A DNA stretch of 64,000 nucleotides, from NCBI GenBank assembly GCA_012932295.1, contig JAAONU010000001.1, positions 34,999,449 through 35,063,448 of the forward strand. The letters are read 5' to 3'. This document shows, one piece after another, positions 62,386-64,000 of this stretch. Position numbers and translations under genes: made by a program. Within the stretch, counting starts at the first letter, position 1. Each line of letters opens with the position of its first letter. The notes below the pieces were generated by a model. That model did no database searches. It was not told the DNA's origin and saw nothing but the letters and a program-made list of their open reading frames with translations. The stretch is from Cyclina sinensis (Eukaryota; Mollusca; Bivalvia; Venerida; Veneridae).

Positions 62386-62519
62386 ATTTGTTTGTTTTTT
62401 AGTGGAAGATGGGAATTTATTTCATCTCGTGACCACCATATTGCGCCACGAGTGAAAATATCAACATATGGTGGTCACGAGATGAAATAAATTCCCATCT
62501 TCCACAAAAACAAACAAAT
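62386..62519. mobile_element. 134-bp hairpin MITE
   Basis: ATTTGTTTGTTTTT and GTGGAAGATGGGAATTTATT at the left are matched by their reverse complements at the right, through CATCTCGTGACCACCATAT, with almost no mismatch over about 55 bases. The loop (about 62443-62464) is GCGCCACGAGTGAAAATA-like. The near identity of the arms implies a young insertion or recent gene conversion. Confidence 0.8.
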
Positions 62520-63871
62520 ATCCTCTATATTTCTAATTGTATTGACAAATCAATGAAAAAGGCAAGACAGGAACGAGATTATCTAATTTGGTGTAAATTG
62601 AGAACTCTGTCAGAACCAACAATACGAAATACAAAACTCTAATGGACAAAACTGATAAGTATGTTTTTTCCGTTTAACGCATCGTTGCAGACGACAACAA
62701 ACCACGTGACTTCTTTCTTTACCATTCTTGCCAATGCAAACATTTCACTGATATGCTTTTTACATTTCTATTAGCTATGCATTGCACAGAAAAAAAAATC
62801 ACAAAATTGCATCTTCTATCACTAATGACAGTACTGCTTGCAACAATTACATAAATAGTGCGTCAACTGAGGCTGTCTTGAAAGTTACGTAAATTATGCA
62901 TACACAGAACACCATTGTGAAGCAAAAGTAGGGAAGCAAAGTCAACCCATGACTGAACACACTTATTTTTGGGTAATTGTGAATTGTCATGGAATGGTTG
63001 CATAATACCTGTCGGCATTTAATAACCTACACAGGTGTTCCGCGAAAAGTAAGTAACACATTTAGACAGCATTTGTCTGGAGATATTGACAAAACAATTT
63101 TTTAAGTTTGTGCATAAGACTGACATGATACCAGGTTGCTAAAATATGGTATGTATGACGTCATCATAATTCATAAAGTTGTCAAGAATACAACAGTAAT
63201 CCTCCGGCAACTGGACTTTTTGAGGTAAACCATCCTTGATGCATGTAAAAAGCACAACAACAACAAAGGTTTAGATAAAAAAATTAAAAGAAAATAGCAG
63301 ACGATAGCCATGAAATGTTATAGCCATCAGAAAAAAATTCTACAGCGAAGATCAAACGCAGTTCATTTTTACATGCTCCAATCGCTCATACAGCACCTCA
63401 TCTACGTATGATTAGATAAGATGTATAGTTAATCAAAGTCATAACTTTGGCAGCATTTACATCGTTTAAGAAAATGAAAATAATACATTATATGATTCAT
63501 AGGATGAGGTTTGAGGAAAAACAATATGTGAAACTGGTGTTAATGAACGGTAAAGTACATTTGCACCACATAACCCTGTTTTTGCAAACACTTATCTGAA
63601 AACAGGACTAGCAGGCTATCTACCAAACACTTGTTTTTGAAGTTTCTTGGCACGAAATTTCTAATATATTATGGCTTTAATGACAGTTTCTGATGAATTT
63701 GTGTGGTGCGTTTTTCAATAGTGTTAGAAAACCACCATTACAAACTGCTAGAGATATATATCTTAGCTTAGAGACTAAACAGTTAATTTGCATAACAATA
63801 TGTAGACACTTTCATCCGAGCATCTCGCACATTGTCCAGAACAAATAATATACGGTGTATTTACACAGAAT
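62520..63871. other. Noncoding sequence
   Basis: No gene or clear repeat recognised. Confidence 0.3.
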
Positions 63872-64000
63872 TCAAGTGCAGTTTCCTCGCGATGATAAAT
63901 GTTTGCCTAAGCTGTCCCTGAATAACCTCTGGAACGTTTTCGAGTTTTTGCGTCCAATTGCTTCCACTTTGTCTGGCAAGCGCTTGCTCTCAACCGGAAC
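63872..64000 (-). CDS. Possible terminal exon of an unidentified gene, cut by the window edge
   Basis: On the minus strand the frame is open from the window edge for 42 codons and ends in TGA at 63874-63872. It reads basic, well-mixed sequence (for example KNSKTFQRLFRDSLGKHL). I do not recognise it. A second frame is also open for part of the way, so chance is a real possibility. Confidence 0.2.
   Translation of the reverse strand, partial: VPVESKRLPDKVEAIGRKNSKTFQRLFRDSLGKHLSSRGNCT

Overview
This is a eukaryotic, AT-rich, intron-containing and repeat-dense genomic window. It most likely comes from a bivalve mollusc. The pointers are an invertebrate-style USH1G/SANS gene, mariner, PHIS-type and L1-like transposons, tRNA-derived SINEs, and long interspersed repeats of a kind I associate with bivalve genomes (the CTCACCTGAG-ended array and the GCCCCCGAA-ended repeat). 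No database search was possible, so the taxon is an inference. No rRNA gene, CRISPR array, operon or prokaryotic feature was seen.

Host genes. (1) A minus-strand USH1G (SANS)-type scaffold gene spans 39954-52627 in three exons: ankyrin repeats, a charged central region, a SAM domain and a C-terminal class I PDZ ligand. It reads without a break and has an 11.0-kb first intron full of repeats. (2) Two paralogous plus-strand genes (21738-23584 and 30336-32345) each encode one eight-cysteine extracellular module, a short linker exon, one membrane helix and a cytoplasmic tail. They share exon order and splice phases and look like small single-module TNF-receptor-type receptors. Their 5' (signal peptide) exons were not found. 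A third, broken copy of only the 3' end of the first gene lies between them (27088-27832). (3) A possible terminal exon of an unidentified minus-strand gene runs off the right edge.

Mobile genes. An apparently intact four-exon transposase gene (2847-5839) joins N-terminal zinc fingers, a DDE_Tnp_4-type core and a C-terminal SWIM zinc finger. A full-length mariner (12758-14615) has 29-bp inverted ends, a TA target duplication, a DD34D core and one 185-bp intron. Decayed copies include an L1-like ORF1 (about 900-1640), an L1-like endonuclease (7812-8310) and a second mariner lineage (35960-36397). A solo LTR (34998-35557) keeps its 4-bp target duplication.

Repeat architecture. The most striking structures are foldback elements: long inverted repeats whose arms are tandem arrays. 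The clearest are 18825-21455 (flanked by a 13-bp direct repeat) and 47254-48105 (flanked by a 10-bp direct repeat); 56430-57116 looks similar. Several hairpin or TTAAAG-ended MITEs are present, two of them carrying a tRNA-like promoter segment. Minisatellites occur at 25730-27060, 28150-29360, 41559-41698, 55200-55810 and 61415-61805. Most long open frames in these arrays are artefacts of the repeat period.

Layout: 1-15.3 kb transposon-rich; 15.3-21.5 kb interspersed arrays, a MITE and the large foldback element; 21.7-32.4 kb the receptor-like pair with its partial duplication and minisatellites; 32.5-39.9 kb MITE, solo LTR and mariner remnant; 40-52.6 kb USH1G; 52.6-64 kb mostly noncoding with minisatellites and small hairpin elements.
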